DNA from: Fluviibacter sp048859965
Lineage (GTDB): Bacteria > Pseudomonadota > Gammaproteobacteria > Burkholderiales > Rhodocyclaceae
DNA: 20,190 bases
NCBI GenBank assembly: GCA_048859965.1
Contig: JBLIZO010000050.1
Coordinates: 1-20,190, forward strand
Direction: 5' to 3'
Shown here: positions 1 through 8,209 of the stretch, piece by piece
Position numbering within the stretch: the stretch's first letter is position 1
Layout of the letters: each line of letters starts with the position of its first letter
Program-made: the position numbers and the translations under genes
The notes under the pieces: model-generated
The model's input: only the letters and a program-made list of their open reading frames with translations
Database searches by the model: none
What the model was told of the DNA's origin: nothing

Positions 1-1
1 C

Positions 2-883
2 AACGTGTTGCTCTGTACGACGATCATCGAAACCGGCATCGACAATCCCCACGCCAACACCATCCTGATCAACCGTGCCGATAAATTCGGCCTGGCGCAA
101 TTGCACCAGTTGCGCGGCCGGGTCGGCCGTTCGCACCACCAGGCTTATGCCTATCTGATGGTGCAGGAGATGAAGGGCCTGACCAAGGCCGCCAAGCAGC
201 GCTTGTAAGCCATCCAAATGATGGAGGAACTCGGCTCGGGTTTCTATCTCGCTATGCACGATCTGGAAATCCGTGGCGCCGGCGAAGTCCTTGGCGATTC
301 TCAATCCGGCGACATCCAGGAAGTCGGTTTCGCGTTATTTACCGAAATGCTCAATCGCGCGGTCAAGGCCATGAAGGCCGGCGAAACACCGGATCTGGAA
401 CAACCGCTCGGCATCGGCACCGAAATCAATCTGCGAGTCCCCGCCCTGCTGCCGGATGCCTACTGCCCCGACGTACACGAACGCCTGAATCTCTACAAAC
501 GCCTGTCGAATAGCGATAGCGCCGACGATCTTAGCCTGTTGCAGGAAGAACTCATCGACCGCTTCGGCGCGTTACCGCCGCAGGCAGAATCACTGCTGGC
601 GACGCACCATATCCGCCTACAGGCCGTGCGCTGGGGCATGACCAAAGTCGACATCAACCAGGATCAGATCCTTGTTCAGTTCGGTCCCAAAACCCCGGCC
701 GACCCGATGACGATGCTCTGGCTGATCCAGAACCGGCGGGACATGAAACTGGCCGGTCAGGATAGAATTATTCTTTTACGCCACATGCCCGCGCTATCCC
801 AGCGCATCCAGGCATTCCGTGAACTTTGCGGATTGCTGGAAAAAACGCCGGCCGATCTGGCAAAGACTACAAAAAACAAGTAG
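2..883 (+). pseudogene. mfd: Transcription-repair coupling factor Mfd, 3' part, interrupted by an in-frame stop
   Basis: Mfd is the ATP-dependent translocase that removes stalled RNA polymerase from DNA lesions and recruits UvrA. The window opens inside the gene. The first 68 codons hold the end of the helicase core, with the motif VI stretch QLRGRVGRSHHQAYAYL. The frame then meets TAA at 206-208 between the residues RL and AIQ, where homologues read RLEAI, so one G-to-T change in a GAA codon would explain it. The same frame continues without any indel through the TRG motif (HDLEIRGAG, then GDSQSG) and the complete C-terminal domain to TAG at 881-883. The downstream part is well conserved and shows no decay. 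It could be a recent nonsense mutation, a sequencing or assembly error, or a split gene restarting at the ATG codons at 218 or 221. Family identity is certain; functional status is not. Confidence 0.9.
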
Positions 884-917
884 CCGCATCAACCACCTGA
901 ACCGCACGGATTCGATC

Positions 918-2009
918 ATGACTCAAAGCGCCAACCAGCCCATCAGCAACCTGCACATCGCGGCCTTCGACCCGATGCCGACGCCGGAGACTATTCAAGC
1001 GCAACTGCCGCTGAGCCCGAAGGCCGCCGAAACGGTATCGCAGGGTCGCGCCCAGCTGATTGATATTCTCGAACACAAAGATCCGCGCCCCTTCGTCGTT
1101 GTCGGCCCCTGCTCCATCCACGACCCGGTTGCCGGGCTGGATTACGCCCGCCGTCTCAAGGCGCTGGCCGACGAGGTCGCCGACGCACTCATGATCGTCA
1201 TGCGCGTCTACTTCGAGAAACCCCGCACGACGGTGGGCTGGAAGGGTTATATCAACGACCCGGACATGGACGATTCGTTCAAGGTCGATGCCGGCATGGC
1301 CAAAGCCCGCGAATTCCTGCTGGCGGTCAATGAACTCGGTCTACCAGCCGGTACGGAAGCCCTCGACCCGATATCGCCGCAGTATCTGGGGGATCTCATC
1401 GCCTGGAACGCTATCGGCGCCCGCACGACCGAATCCCAGACGCATCGCGAAATGTCGTCGGGTCTCTCGACGCCGGTCGGCTTCAAGAACGGCACCAACG
1501 GCGACCTGACGATCGCGATCAACGCCATTCTCTCGGCCAGTCGTCCGCACAGTTTCCTCGGTATCAACAGTGATGGCCGCGTCGCCATCGTCCGTACCAA
1601 GGGCAACCCCTACGGCCACATCGTCCTGCGCGGCGGTGACGGTCGTCCGAACTACGACACCGTCTCGGTGACGCTGGCCGAAAACGCCATGACGAAAGCC
1701 AAACTGCTGCCGAACGTCATCGTCGACTGCTCGCACGCTAACAGCAACAAGAATCCGGACCTGCAACCACTGGTCATGGCTGACGTCATCAGCCAGATCG
1801 TCGCCGGCAACAAGAACATCACCGGCCTGATGATCGAATCCAACCTCGTCGCCGGCAATCAGCCGATCCAGGCCGATCGCAGCAAGATGACCTATGGTTG
1901 CTCGGTGACCGACGCCTGCGTCAACTGGCCGACCACCGAAGACATGATTCGCGACGCGGCCAACCGTCTGCGTCCGATACTCGCCACACGTGAACCGCGC
2001 AAGGGCTGA
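918..2009 (+). CDS. aroG: 3-deoxy-7-phosphoheptulonate (DAHP) synthase, AroG/AroF/AroH type
   Basis: This enzyme condenses phosphoenolpyruvate and erythrose 4-phosphate, the first step of the shikimate pathway to aromatic amino acids. The 363-residue product is slightly longer than E. coli AroG. The metal-ligand set of type I alpha enzymes is present: C65 in GPCSIHD, H273 in CSHANSNK, E307 in MIESNLVAG and D332 in SVTDAC. The active-site stretch RVYFEKPRTTVGWKGYINDP is also intact. I chose the ATG at 918 rather than the in-frame ATG at 819. The upstream one would overlap the mfd end by 65 bases and add 33 residues of mfd-antiphase sequence unlike the family. A purine-rich ACGGA lies shortly before the ATG at 918. 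The gene sits 34 bases after mfd and 3 bases before serB. Which amino acid feeds back on this isoenzyme cannot be told from the sequence, so the symbol is generic. Confidence 0.93.
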   Translation: MTQSANQPISNLHIAAFDPMPTPETIQAQLPLSPKAAETVSQGRAQLIDILEHKDPRPFVVVGPCSIHDPVAGLDYARRLKALADEVADALMIVMRVYFEKPRTTVGWKGYINDPDMDDSFKVDAGMAKAREFLLAVNELGLPAGTEALDPISPQYLGDLIAWNAIGARTTESQTHREMSSGLSTPVGFKNGTNGDLTIAINAILSASRPHSFLGINSDGRVAIVRTKGNPYGHIVLRGGDGRPNYDTVSVTLAENAMTKAKLLPNVIVDCSHANSNKNPDLQPLVMADVISQIVAGNKNITGLMIESNLVAGNQPIQADRSKMTYGCSVTDACVNWPTTEDMIRDAANRLRPILATREPRKG

Positions 2010-2012
2010 TCA

Positions 2013-2870
2013 ATGAACGACCTCGTGATCTTCGGTGGGCCGGTGCCTACCTATCTGATCGAATCGGTTCAGTCGCAGCTCAAACCCGCCGTTGTCAAAC
2101 CGCAGGGCGTTCAGGCAATCCGTTTTACTGGCGTGAGCGCTGAGATAGTCCCTGAGGCTATCCGTACAGCGCTCGTCAACGAAAATCTGGACTGGGCACT
2201 CGTGCCCGCTAATCGTACACTGGACGACTTCAAACTCGTTGTCTTCGATATGGATTCGACACTCATCAACATCGAGTGTATCGACGAACTGGCTGACTTT
2301 GCGGGGCGTAAATCTGAAGTTTCGGAGATTACCGAGGCCGCCATGCGCGGTGAAATGGATTATCGCGAAAGCCTGCAAAAACGCGTCGGTGTACTTGCAG
2401 GCCTGGATGCCCGTGTGCTTGCCCGTGTTTTTTCAGAGCGCTTGCTACTGAATCCGGGGGCACGCGAACTTCTTGAAACATTACAGAATGCCAATATCCA
2501 TACAGCACTGCTGTCTGGCGGTTTTACCTACTTTACCGAACGCTTGCGCATCGAGCTGGGCCTGGATTTCGCGACTTCGAACGAACTTGAAATCGTCAGT
2601 GGCAAATTGACCGGTCGCGTGACCGGACCGATTATCGACGCCCAGGCGAAAGCCGACAAGCTGTGTGAACTGGCACAGGAATTTGGTCTGTCACAAGATC
2701 AGATCATGGCTGTCGGTGACGGTGCCAACGACCTACTCATGATGGCAGCGGCTGGCACCTCCGTGGCTTACCACGCTAAACCCGCTACACAGGGCAAGGC
2801 AACACACGCCATCAATCATAGTGGCCTGGACGGTATCCTAACGCTCTACCCGCCAGGCCACGCAGCCTGA
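2013..2870 (+). CDS. serB: Phosphoserine phosphatase
   Basis: SerB hydrolyses O-phosphoserine to serine, the last step of serine biosynthesis, in the cytoplasm. The 285-residue protein has an N-terminal region of about 70 residues and then a HAD-superfamily phosphatase domain. Motif I is VVFDMDSTL, with D79 as predicted nucleophile and D81 as acid/base, followed by the SerB-typical INIECIDELA. Motif II is in LLSGGFTYF, and motif III/IV is the AVGDGANDLLMM stretch near the C-terminus. The ATG lies three bases after the aroG stop, and AAGGG inside the aroG end provides a ribosome binding site. The two genes are therefore very likely co-transcribed. Serine made here is also the substrate of CysE encoded further along, but that link is metabolic rather than an operon relationship. 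Confidence 0.96.
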   Translation: MNDLVIFGGPVPTYLIESVQSQLKPAVVKPQGVQAIRFTGVSAEIVPEAIRTALVNENLDWALVPANRTLDDFKLVVFDMDSTLINIECIDELADFAGRKSEVSEITEAAMRGEMDYRESLQKRVGVLAGLDARVLARVFSERLLLNPGARELLETLQNANIHTALLSGGFTYFTERLRIELGLDFATSNELEIVSGKLTGRVTGPIIDAQAKADKLCELAQEFGLSQDQIMAVGDGANDLLMMAAAGTSVAYHAKPATQGKATHAINHSGLDGILTLYPPGHAA

Positions 2871-2889
2871 TTGCCTACAGATGCTGCGC

Positions 2890-2905
2890 GCCCGGTTCCC
2901 CGGGC
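2890..2905. terminator. Short GC hairpin between convergent serB and the DUF2789 gene
   Basis: A perfect 6-bp stem (GCCCGG / CCGGGC) with a 4-base loop TTCC lies in the 35-base gap between the serB stop and the TAA of the minus-strand gene, directly abutting that TAA. Its position between two converging genes suits a bidirectional terminator. No clear T-run follows on either strand, so intrinsic termination would be weak. It may instead only stabilise transcript ends. Confidence 0.4.
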
Positions 2906-3145
2906 TTAAGCCGGATTGCGTAAACGCGCGTTCAACTCGTCGATGACTTCGGCCCAATCGGCATCGTCTTCGATTTCTTCTGCGAGAAACGTCGCCTGCG
3001 AGGCGGTCCAGAATGCGGCTTCATGCAGCAGACAATGATCAGGCAATGGGCGATGCATCTCGATGAATACATCGATTTCCGCAGTCTCGCTCGGCAGGCC
3101 GAGTTGTTTGAACAGGCTATTGATCGAGTGAATCGGGGTTTCCAT
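2906..3145 (-). CDS. DUF2789 family small protein at the end of the isc operon
   Basis: This small cytoplasmic protein of 79 residues has no known function. The sequence (METPIHSINSLFKQLGLPSE near the start, later HRPLPDH, FWTASQATFL and ADWAEVIDELNARLR) looks like the DUF2789 family as I remember it, which is about this length. It is acidic, probably helical, and has no signal peptide or membrane segment. I chose the ATG at 3145 because GGAGGT sits 7 bases before it and the family begins at METP. An alternative ATG at 3172 would add nine residues and overlap the iscX stop as ATGA, which would suggest translational coupling. As the last gene after iscX it is probably made together with the Fe-S assembly proteins, but a role in that process is only a guess from position. 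Confidence 0.8.
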   Translation of the reverse strand: METPIHSINSLFKQLGLPSETAEIDVFIEMHRPLPDHCLLHEAAFWTASQATFLAEEIEDDADWAEVIDELNARLRNPA

Positions 3146-3168
3146 AGCAGCTACCTCCAGATGATGAC

Positions 3169-3366
3169 TCATTGCTCGTCAATCCAGCACTGCTGGATCG
3201 CTTCAAGGATACGCTCACCACAGCGCTGGGGATCGTCGTCGAAATCCGGCAATGCCATAACCCAACGCATCAGGTCGACGAAATTGATCTGCGTCGGATC
3301 CTGATCCGGATGCGCTTCGATCAGCGCTTCGGCGATATCCAGCGTGTCTGTCCATTTCAGCGTCAT
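3169..3366 (-). CDS. iscX: Fe-S cluster assembly protein IscX
   Basis: IscX (YfhJ) is a small acidic protein that binds IscS and iron and modulates the rate of cluster assembly on IscU. The 65-residue product matches the E. coli length and pattern: MTLKWTDTLDIAEAL at the start, LPDFDDDPQ in the middle, and ILEAIQQCWIDE at the end. The acidic run and the conserved tryptophans are retained. It starts two bases after the end of fdx and is followed closely by the DUF2789 gene, which is the standard place for iscX at the end of an isc operon. Confidence 0.95.
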   Translation of the reverse strand: MTLKWTDTLDIAEALIEAHPDQDPTQINFVDLMRWVMALPDFDDDPQRCGERILEAIQQCWIDEQ

Positions 3367-3368
3367 GA

Positions 3369-3710
3369 TCAGCGCTTCCCTTCTCTCGTCATATTGATCG
3401 AATACTTGGGAATTTCAACCACCAGCGGCGTTTCGGCCACGATCGCCTGGCATGACAGGCGCGATTCGGGTTCCAAACCCCAGGCCTTGTCGAGCAAATC
3501 CTCTTCGAGCTCTTCCGGTTCATTCAACGAGTTATAGCCCTCGCGCACGATCACGTGACAGGTCGTGCACGCACATGAACATTCGCAGGCATGTTCGATC
3601 TCGATGCCGTTCTCAAGTAACGATTCGCAGATCGACATGCCGACGGGCGCTTCGAGAATAGCGCCATCCGGACAATATTCGGGATGCGGTAGCACTGTCA
3701 GTTTGGTCAT
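3369..3710 (-). CDS. fdx: ISC-type [2Fe-2S] ferredoxin
   Basis: Fdx supplies electrons for Fe-S cluster formation on IscU. The 113-residue protein has the adrenodoxin-like cluster motif HACECSCACTTCH, with predicted ligands C42, C48, C51 and C87 (in SRLSCQA), the same numbering as in E. coli Fdx. The segment LLDKAWGLEPESRLSC is nearly identical to that protein. An additional cysteine, C44, stands where E. coli Fdx has lysine. The ATG at 3710 is preceded by AAAGGA. The longer in-frame ORF from 3773 would overlap the hscA end and add 21 unrelated residues. The gene starts 10 bases after the hscA stop and lies two bases before iscX. Confidence 0.96.
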   Translation of the reverse strand: MTKLTVLPHPEYCPDGAILEAPVGMSICESLLENGIEIEHACECSCACTTCHVIVREGYNSLNEPEELEEDLLDKAWGLEPESRLSCQAIVAETPLVVEIPKYSINMTREGKR

Positions 3711-3720
3711 ACGGTGTCCT

Positions 3721-5625
3721 TTACGCCTTGTTCGGCTTATGCAGCTGTTCAATCGTGGCTTCGACGGATTCAATCGATTTACCGGAAAGTGCGCGATTGA
3801 CAGCCTGATTCATGCGACGGCCGGCGAATTCCTTGCAGTCAGCGTCCAGGTCATCCATCGCGATCGTAATCTGGCGGCGGTTACCGGACAGAATCGCCGT
3901 CTGCAGTTTGACGATGCCGGATTCGATCAACTGGAATTCGGCATCGTCCAGCAGATGACGGTCTTCGATCAGCGCTGAGCGCACCGCTTCGATCAGCCGC
4001 TGGGCATCGACCTGCGTTTCCTTGAGTGCACGGGTTTGCGCGTCATCGCGCGCATGATCGACCGAGGCCTTCAGCATACCGGTAATCTGATCATCGGACA
4101 GACCATAGGAAGGTTTGACTTCCACGTGTGACTCGACACCCGTCATCTGCTCGCGTGCCGTCACAGACAGCAAACCATCGGCATCAACCTGAAAGGTCAC
4201 GCGGATACGCGCGGCACCCGCTACCATCGGCGGAATGCCTCGTAACTCGAAACGGGCCAGCGAACGGCAATCGTCCACCAGCTCGCGCTCGCCCTGCAGC
4301 ACATGGATCATCATGGCCGTCTGGCCGTCGCGGTACGTCGTGAACTCCTGTGCACGCGCCACTGGCAAGGTGGAATTACGGGGAATCACCTTCTCGACCA
4401 GGCCGCCCATGGTTTCCAGACCCAGCGACAGCGGAATCACGTCGAGCAACAGCCAATCTTCGCCCGGTGCACGGTTGCCGGCCAAGAGGTTCGCCTGAAT
4501 GGCTGCGCCCAGTGCCACGACCTTGTCCGGGTCCAGATTATTGAGCGGTTCCTGTCTAAAGAACTCACCCACGGCACGCTGGATCAGCGGAATCCGTGTC
4601 GCACCACCCACCATCACCACGCCTTGGATGTCTTCCGGCCGCAGCCCGGCATCGCGCAGGGTTTTCTTGACCGGCTGCAGCGTCTTCGAGACCAGCGTCT
4701 GACTGATTTCGGCAAAGGTCGACATATCAATCGTCAGATCGACGATCTCGCCGGAGGCCAGGCGTGCCGTAATCGGCGCTTCCGGATGTGCCGACAGGTA
4801 TTCCTTGGCTTCGCGCGCACGGACGAGCAACAACGCCGTATCTTCAATCGTCGGCGGCGACTTCAATTGCGCCTGCTCAAGAATCCAGCAGTAGATACGA
4901 CGGTCAAAATCGTCACCGCCGAGGGCTGAGTCACCGCCCGTCGCCAGCACTTCGAACACGCCACGCGTCAGGCGCAGAATGGAAATATCGAATGTACCGC
5001 CACCCAGATCATAGACTGCGTAAACGCCTTCGGCAGAATTATCCAGGCCGTAGGCAACCGCCGCCGCAGTCGGCTCATTCAGCAGGCGCAACACGTTGAG
5101 GCCTGCCAGTCGCGCCGCATCCTTGGTGGCCTGGCGCTGTGCATCATCGAAATAGGCCGGCACCGTGATCACCGCACCGATGATCTCCTGCTTCAGTGTC
5201 TGCTGGGCGCGCTCGTTCAATACCCGCAGAATCTCGGCCGAAACTTCGACCGGGGTTTTGACACCATGGCGTGTCTTCACGCTCACCATGCTCGGCACAT
5301 CGACCAGATCCAGAGGCAGATTTTCGCGATGTTCGATATCGCTGTAACCCCGACCCATCAGGCGCTTCACCGAAGCAATCGTATTTTTGGGGTCTTTGGC
5401 AATCGCCTTCAAGGCGTCATAACCCACCTGCACCGATCCATCGTCCATATACCGGACGACCGACGGCACCAGCGCACGGCCATCGGCATCGTTCATGACA
5501 TGCGACATACCCGAACGGACGCTGGCTACCAGGGAGTTCGTAGTACCAAGATCGATCCCGATCGCATAACGGGTCTGATGCGGGAGCGGGCTCTCTCCAG
5601 GTTCGGCGATTTGCAGCAAGGCCAT
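3721..5625 (-). CDS. hscA: Fe-S assembly chaperone HscA (Hsp70 family)
   Basis: HscA is the specialised Hsp70 that, with HscB, recognises the LPPVK motif of IscU and drives cluster transfer using ATP. The 634-residue length is usual. The N-terminal MALLQIAEPGESPLPHQ is the HscA signature before the ATPase domain, which carries IGIDLGTTNSLVA near residue 22 and AVYDLGGGTFDIS near residue 200. The substrate-binding part follows from about residue 390, and a helical lid ends in QLHKPNKA. It sits 44 bases after hscB and 10 bases before fdx. The ribosome binding site is weak (GAG at a suboptimal distance), so translation may rely partly on coupling. The stop is TAA, which shows TAA is an ordinary stop in this genome. 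Confidence 0.97.
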   Translation of the reverse strand: MALLQIAEPGESPLPHQTRYAIGIDLGTTNSLVASVRSGMSHVMNDADGRALVPSVVRYMDDGSVQVGYDALKAIAKDPKNTIASVKRLMGRGYSDIEHRENLPLDLVDVPSMVSVKTRHGVKTPVEVSAEILRVLNERAQQTLKQEIIGAVITVPAYFDDAQRQATKDAARLAGLNVLRLLNEPTAAAVAYGLDNSAEGVYAVYDLGGGTFDISILRLTRGVFEVLATGGDSALGGDDFDRRIYCWILEQAQLKSPPTIEDTALLLVRAREAKEYLSAHPEAPITARLASGEIVDLTIDMSTFAEISQTLVSKTLQPVKKTLRDAGLRPEDIQGVVMVGGATRIPLIQRAVGEFFRQEPLNNLDPDKVVALGAAIQANLLAGNRAPGEDWLLLDVIPLSLGLETMGGLVEKVIPRNSTLPVARAQEFTTYRDGQTAMMIHVLQGERELVDDCRSLARFELRGIPPMVAGAARIRVTFQVDADGLLSVTAREQMTGVESHVEVKPSYGLSDDQITGMLKASVDHARDDAQTRALKETQVDAQRLIEAVRSALIEDRHLLDDAEFQLIESGIVKLQTAILSGNRRQITIAMDDLDADCKEFAGRRMNQAVNRALSGKSIESVEATIEQLHKPNKA

Positions 5626-5669
5626 CTAATTCGACTCTAATAATCAGTGTTCAACAGACACAACATCGA

Positions 5670-6221
5670 TCAGCGATCTTCCAGATCAAAGATCGCGTTG
5701 TCGATTTCTTCGTGTAATTTTTCCAGAAACATGAGCCGGCGCACAGCCTCAACAGCCACATTTCTATCGGCGCCGTCATCCAGTGCGGTGCCCAGCACAT
5801 TGTACGCAGTACGTATTGCCGTCGCGATCTCGACCTCAATTTCCTCGAGTGCCGCCAGATCACCGTCGGCGCGCGCCTCGGCAACCTGTTCACGCCAGAC
5901 CATCTGGTTCATCAGGAATTCGGGGGACATTGCCGTATTAGACTCCGCCCCCACATCGATGCCAGCTAACTGAAGCAGATACGTTGCACGCTTGAGCGGC
6001 GAGCGCAGCGTCTGGTACGCCTCATTGATCTGCGTCGCCAACATCATGGAGGCACGCCGTGCGGCATCGTCGGCGGCCGCAAAGCGATCCGGATGCACTC
6101 GTCGCTGCAGCTCACGGAAATGCGCATCCAGGTCGGCCTGATCCAACTCGAAACGCTGCTGTACACCAAGCAGCGTGAAGAAATCCGCGTTGAGCAGATC
6201 GGCCGTGACCCGGTCAGACAT
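5670..6221 (-). CDS. hscB: Fe-S assembly co-chaperone HscB (J-domain protein)
   Basis: HscB binds IscU and delivers it to HscA, stimulating the HscA ATPase. The 183-residue protein has an N-terminal J domain (FFTLLGVQQRFELD onwards, with the HPD tripeptide at residues 43-45 in RRVHPDRFA) and a C-terminal helical IscU-binding region. I placed the start at 6221, giving MSDRVTADLLNADFFTLLG. The longer ORF from 6284 would run 71 bases into iscA. With this start the ATG overlaps the iscA stop by 8 bases (ATGTCTGA), and no good ribosome binding site precedes it, so translational coupling to iscA is likely. Confidence 0.94.
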   Translation of the reverse strand: MSDRVTADLLNADFFTLLGVQQRFELDQADLDAHFRELQRRVHPDRFAAADDAARRASMMLATQINEAYQTLRSPLKRATYLLQLAGIDVGAESNTAMSPEFLMNQMVWREQVAEARADGDLAALEEIEVEIATAIRTAYNVLGTALDDGADRNVAVEAVRRLMFLEKLHEEIDNAIFDLEDR

Positions 6222-6537
6222 GGAAGGATTCACCACAACCGCATTCGTCCTTGACGTTGGGGTTATTGAACTTGAAACCCTCATTCAAACCTTCGCGGGT
6301 GAAATCCAGTTCGGTACCGTCCAGGTAGGCCAGGCTCTTCGGGTCGATCACAATCTTGACGCCATGCGATTCGAACACCTCATCGTCCGGCGCCAGTTCG
6401 TCGACATATTCCAGCTTGTATGCCATGCCCGAGCAGCCGGCAGTGCGCACACCGAGGCGCAGGCCAATGCCCTTGCCGCGCTGCGTCAGCGCCTTGCTCA
6501 CATGCTTGGCGGCGGCTTCCGTCATCGAGACACTCAT
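6214..6537 (-). CDS. iscA: Fe-S cluster assembly / A-type carrier protein IscA
   Basis: IscA is an A-type carrier that binds iron or Fe-S clusters and helps mature [4Fe-4S] proteins. The 107-residue product has the three family cysteines at C35 (TAGCSGM), C99 and C101 (DECGCGESFHV), numbered exactly as in E. coli IscA. MSVSMTEAAAKHV at the start is typical. GGAG lies 8 bases before the ATG. It follows iscU after 22 bases and overlaps hscB by 8 bases. Confidence 0.97.
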   Translation of the reverse strand: MSVSMTEAAAKHVSKALTQRGKGIGLRLGVRTAGCSGMAYKLEYVDELAPDDEVFESHGVKIVIDPKSLAYLDGTELDFTREGLNEGFKFNNPNVKDECGCGESFHV

Positions 6538-6559
6538 GATGTTTCTCCGATCAACAGAC

Positions 6560-6943
6560 TCAGGAACCCTGCTTCTTCTTGTAATCGGCCACGGCCGCCT
6601 TGATGGCGTCTTCGGCCAGAATCGAGCAATGGATCTTCACCGGCGGCAGCGCCAGTTCTTCGGCGATAGCGGTGTTCTTGATCTCGAGCGCTTCGTCCAC
6701 ACTCTTGCCCTTGACCCATTCGGTCACCAGCGAGCTGGACGCAATCGCCGAGCCGCAACCGTAGGTCTTGAACTTGGCGTCTTCGATCACGCCTTCCTTA
6801 TTGACCTTGATCTGCAGCTTCATCACGTCGCCGCAGGCCGGTGCGCCGACCATGCCGGTGCCCACGCCCTCTTCCTCCTTGCCGAAGGAACCGACGTTAC
6901 GGGGGTTTTCATAGTGATCGATCACTTTGACGCTGTATGCCAT
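6560..6943 (-). CDS. iscU: Fe-S cluster scaffold protein IscU
   Basis: IscU is the scaffold on which [2Fe-2S] clusters are built from IscS-derived sulfur. The 127-residue protein has the ligand residues C37 (GAPACGD), C63 (YGCGSAIA), H105 and C106 (KIHCS), and the HscA recognition motif LPPVK just before KIHCS. The N-terminus MAYSVKVIDHYENPRNVGSF is near-identical to E. coli IscU. AAGGAG precedes the ATG by 7 bases, a strong ribosome binding site that suits the high level needed for a scaffold. It lies 36 bases after iscS. Confidence 0.98.
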   Translation of the reverse strand: MAYSVKVIDHYENPRNVGSFGKEEEGVGTGMVGAPACGDVMKLQIKVNKEGVIEDAKFKTYGCGSAIASSSLVTEWVKGKSVDEALEIKNTAIAEELALPPVKIHCSILAEDAIKAAVADYKKKQGS

Positions 6944-6979
6944 GGTAAGACTCCTTCTTGACTTGTCTAATCCGGGCGC

Positions 6980-8188
6980 TTAATGCGCGGCCCACTGAAC
7001 CGTGTTGAGGTCGATGCCGTCCTGAACCATTTCCCACAGGGGCGACAGCTCACGCAGACGACCAATCTGCTTGTGCAGCAGATCGACGGTGAAATCGATT
7101 TCTTCCTGCGTCGTGAAACGGCCGATCGAGAAACGGATCGACGAATGCGCCAGCTCGTCGGTCAGGCCGAGCGCACGCAGCACATAGGACGGTTCCAGCG
7201 ACGCCGAAGTACAGGCCGAACCCGACGAGACCGCGATATCCTTCACGGCCATCATCAAGGACTCACCCTCGACATAGGCGAAGCTGATGTTGAGATTATG
7301 TGGCACGCGGTGTTCCAGATCGCCGTTCACGTAAATCTCCGGCAGATCTGACAATCCCTTGAGCAGCCGATCACGTAAAGCGCGGATACGCACATTCTCT
7401 TCCTTCATTTCCAGGCGCGCCAGGCGGAAAGCCTCACCCATCCCGACGATCAGGAAGGTCGCCAGCGTGCCTGAGCGCATACCACGCTCGTGACCACCGC
7501 CATGCATCTGGGCTTCCAGACGCACACGCGGTTTACGCCGCACATACAGCGCACCGATGCCCTTCGGACCATAGGTTTTGTGCGCCGAGAAGCTCATCAG
7601 ATCGACTTTCAGCTTGGCGAGATCGATGTCGATCTTACCGGTGGCCTGAGCAGCATCCACATGGAACAGAATCCCCTTGCTACGGAGCAGTTCGCCGATT
7701 TCGGCGATCGGCTGAATCACACCGATTTCATTGTTGACCGCCATGATGGATACCAGAATCGTGTCCGGGCGCAACGCCGCTTCCAGCGCAGCCATATCGA
7801 CGAGGCCATTCGCCAGAACATCCAGATAGGTCACTTCGAAGCCCTGACGCTCCAGTTCACGCATCGTATCGAGCACGGCTTTGTGTTCCGTCTTCACGGT
7901 AATCAGGTGCTTACCCTTGTTCTGGTAGAAATTCGCCGCGCCCTTGATCGCCAGGTTGTTGGCTTCGGTCGCGCCAGACGTCCAGACGATCTCCTTCGGA
8001 TCGGCATTCACCAGCGCGGCGACCTCGGCGCGCGCATTCTCAACCGCAGCCTCTGCATCCCAGCCATACTGATGCGAACGCGATGCAGGATTGCCAAATT
8101 TTTCGGTCAGATATGGCAGCATCGCCTCGACCACGCGCGGGTCGATGGGGGTGGTCGCCGAATAATCCAGATACACGGGGAACTTCAT
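6980..8188 (-). CDS. iscS: Cysteine desulfurase IscS
   Basis: IscS is the PLP enzyme that converts cysteine to alanine and passes the sulfur, as a persulfide, to IscU and other acceptors. The 402-residue protein aligns throughout with E. coli IscS. The PLP lysine is about K204 in FSAHKTYGPKG and the catalytic cysteine is C326 in SSGSACTSASLEPSYVL. The C-terminal tail SPLWEMVQDGIDLNTVQWAAH, which in E. coli IscS forms the IscU-docking surface, is retained. GGAG lies 6 bases before the ATG. The gene comes 21 bases after a second desulfurase gene, an arrangement different from E. coli. Confidence 0.97.
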   Translation of the reverse strand: MKFPVYLDYSATTPIDPRVVEAMLPYLTEKFGNPASRSHQYGWDAEAAVENARAEVAALVNADPKEIVWTSGATEANNLAIKGAANFYQNKGKHLITVKTEHKAVLDTMRELERQGFEVTYLDVLANGLVDMAALEAALRPDTILVSIMAVNNEIGVIQPIAEIGELLRSKGILFHVDAAQATGKIDIDLAKLKVDLMSFSAHKTYGPKGIGALYVRRKPRVRLEAQMHGGGHERGMRSGTLATFLIVGMGEAFRLARLEMKEENVRIRALRDRLLKGLSDLPEIYVNGDLEHRVPHNLNISFAYVEGESLMMAVKDIAVSSGSACTSASLEPSYVLRALGLTDELAHSSIRFSIGRFTTQEEIDFTVDLLHKQIGRLRELSPLWEMVQDGIDLNTVQWAAH

Positions 8189-8209
8189 GTCAGACTCCAG
8201 AGTAAAGCG

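Noticed and set aside
206..208. Reassignment of TAA as a sense codon
   Set aside because: TAA ends several intact genes here at family-typical positions (hscA, iscS, ftsB, eno, cysE), so a global code change does not fit.
819..917. Longer start for the DAHP synthase
   Set aside because: The extra 33 residues overlap mfd in another frame and are unlike the N-terminus of the family. The ATG at 918 fits the usual length.
4303..4929. A 208-codon open frame on the plus strand opposite hscA
   Set aside because: It is antisense to a fully conserved hscA, has no ribosome binding site, and its arginine/glutamine-rich product resembles no family. It is a shadow of GC-rich codon use.
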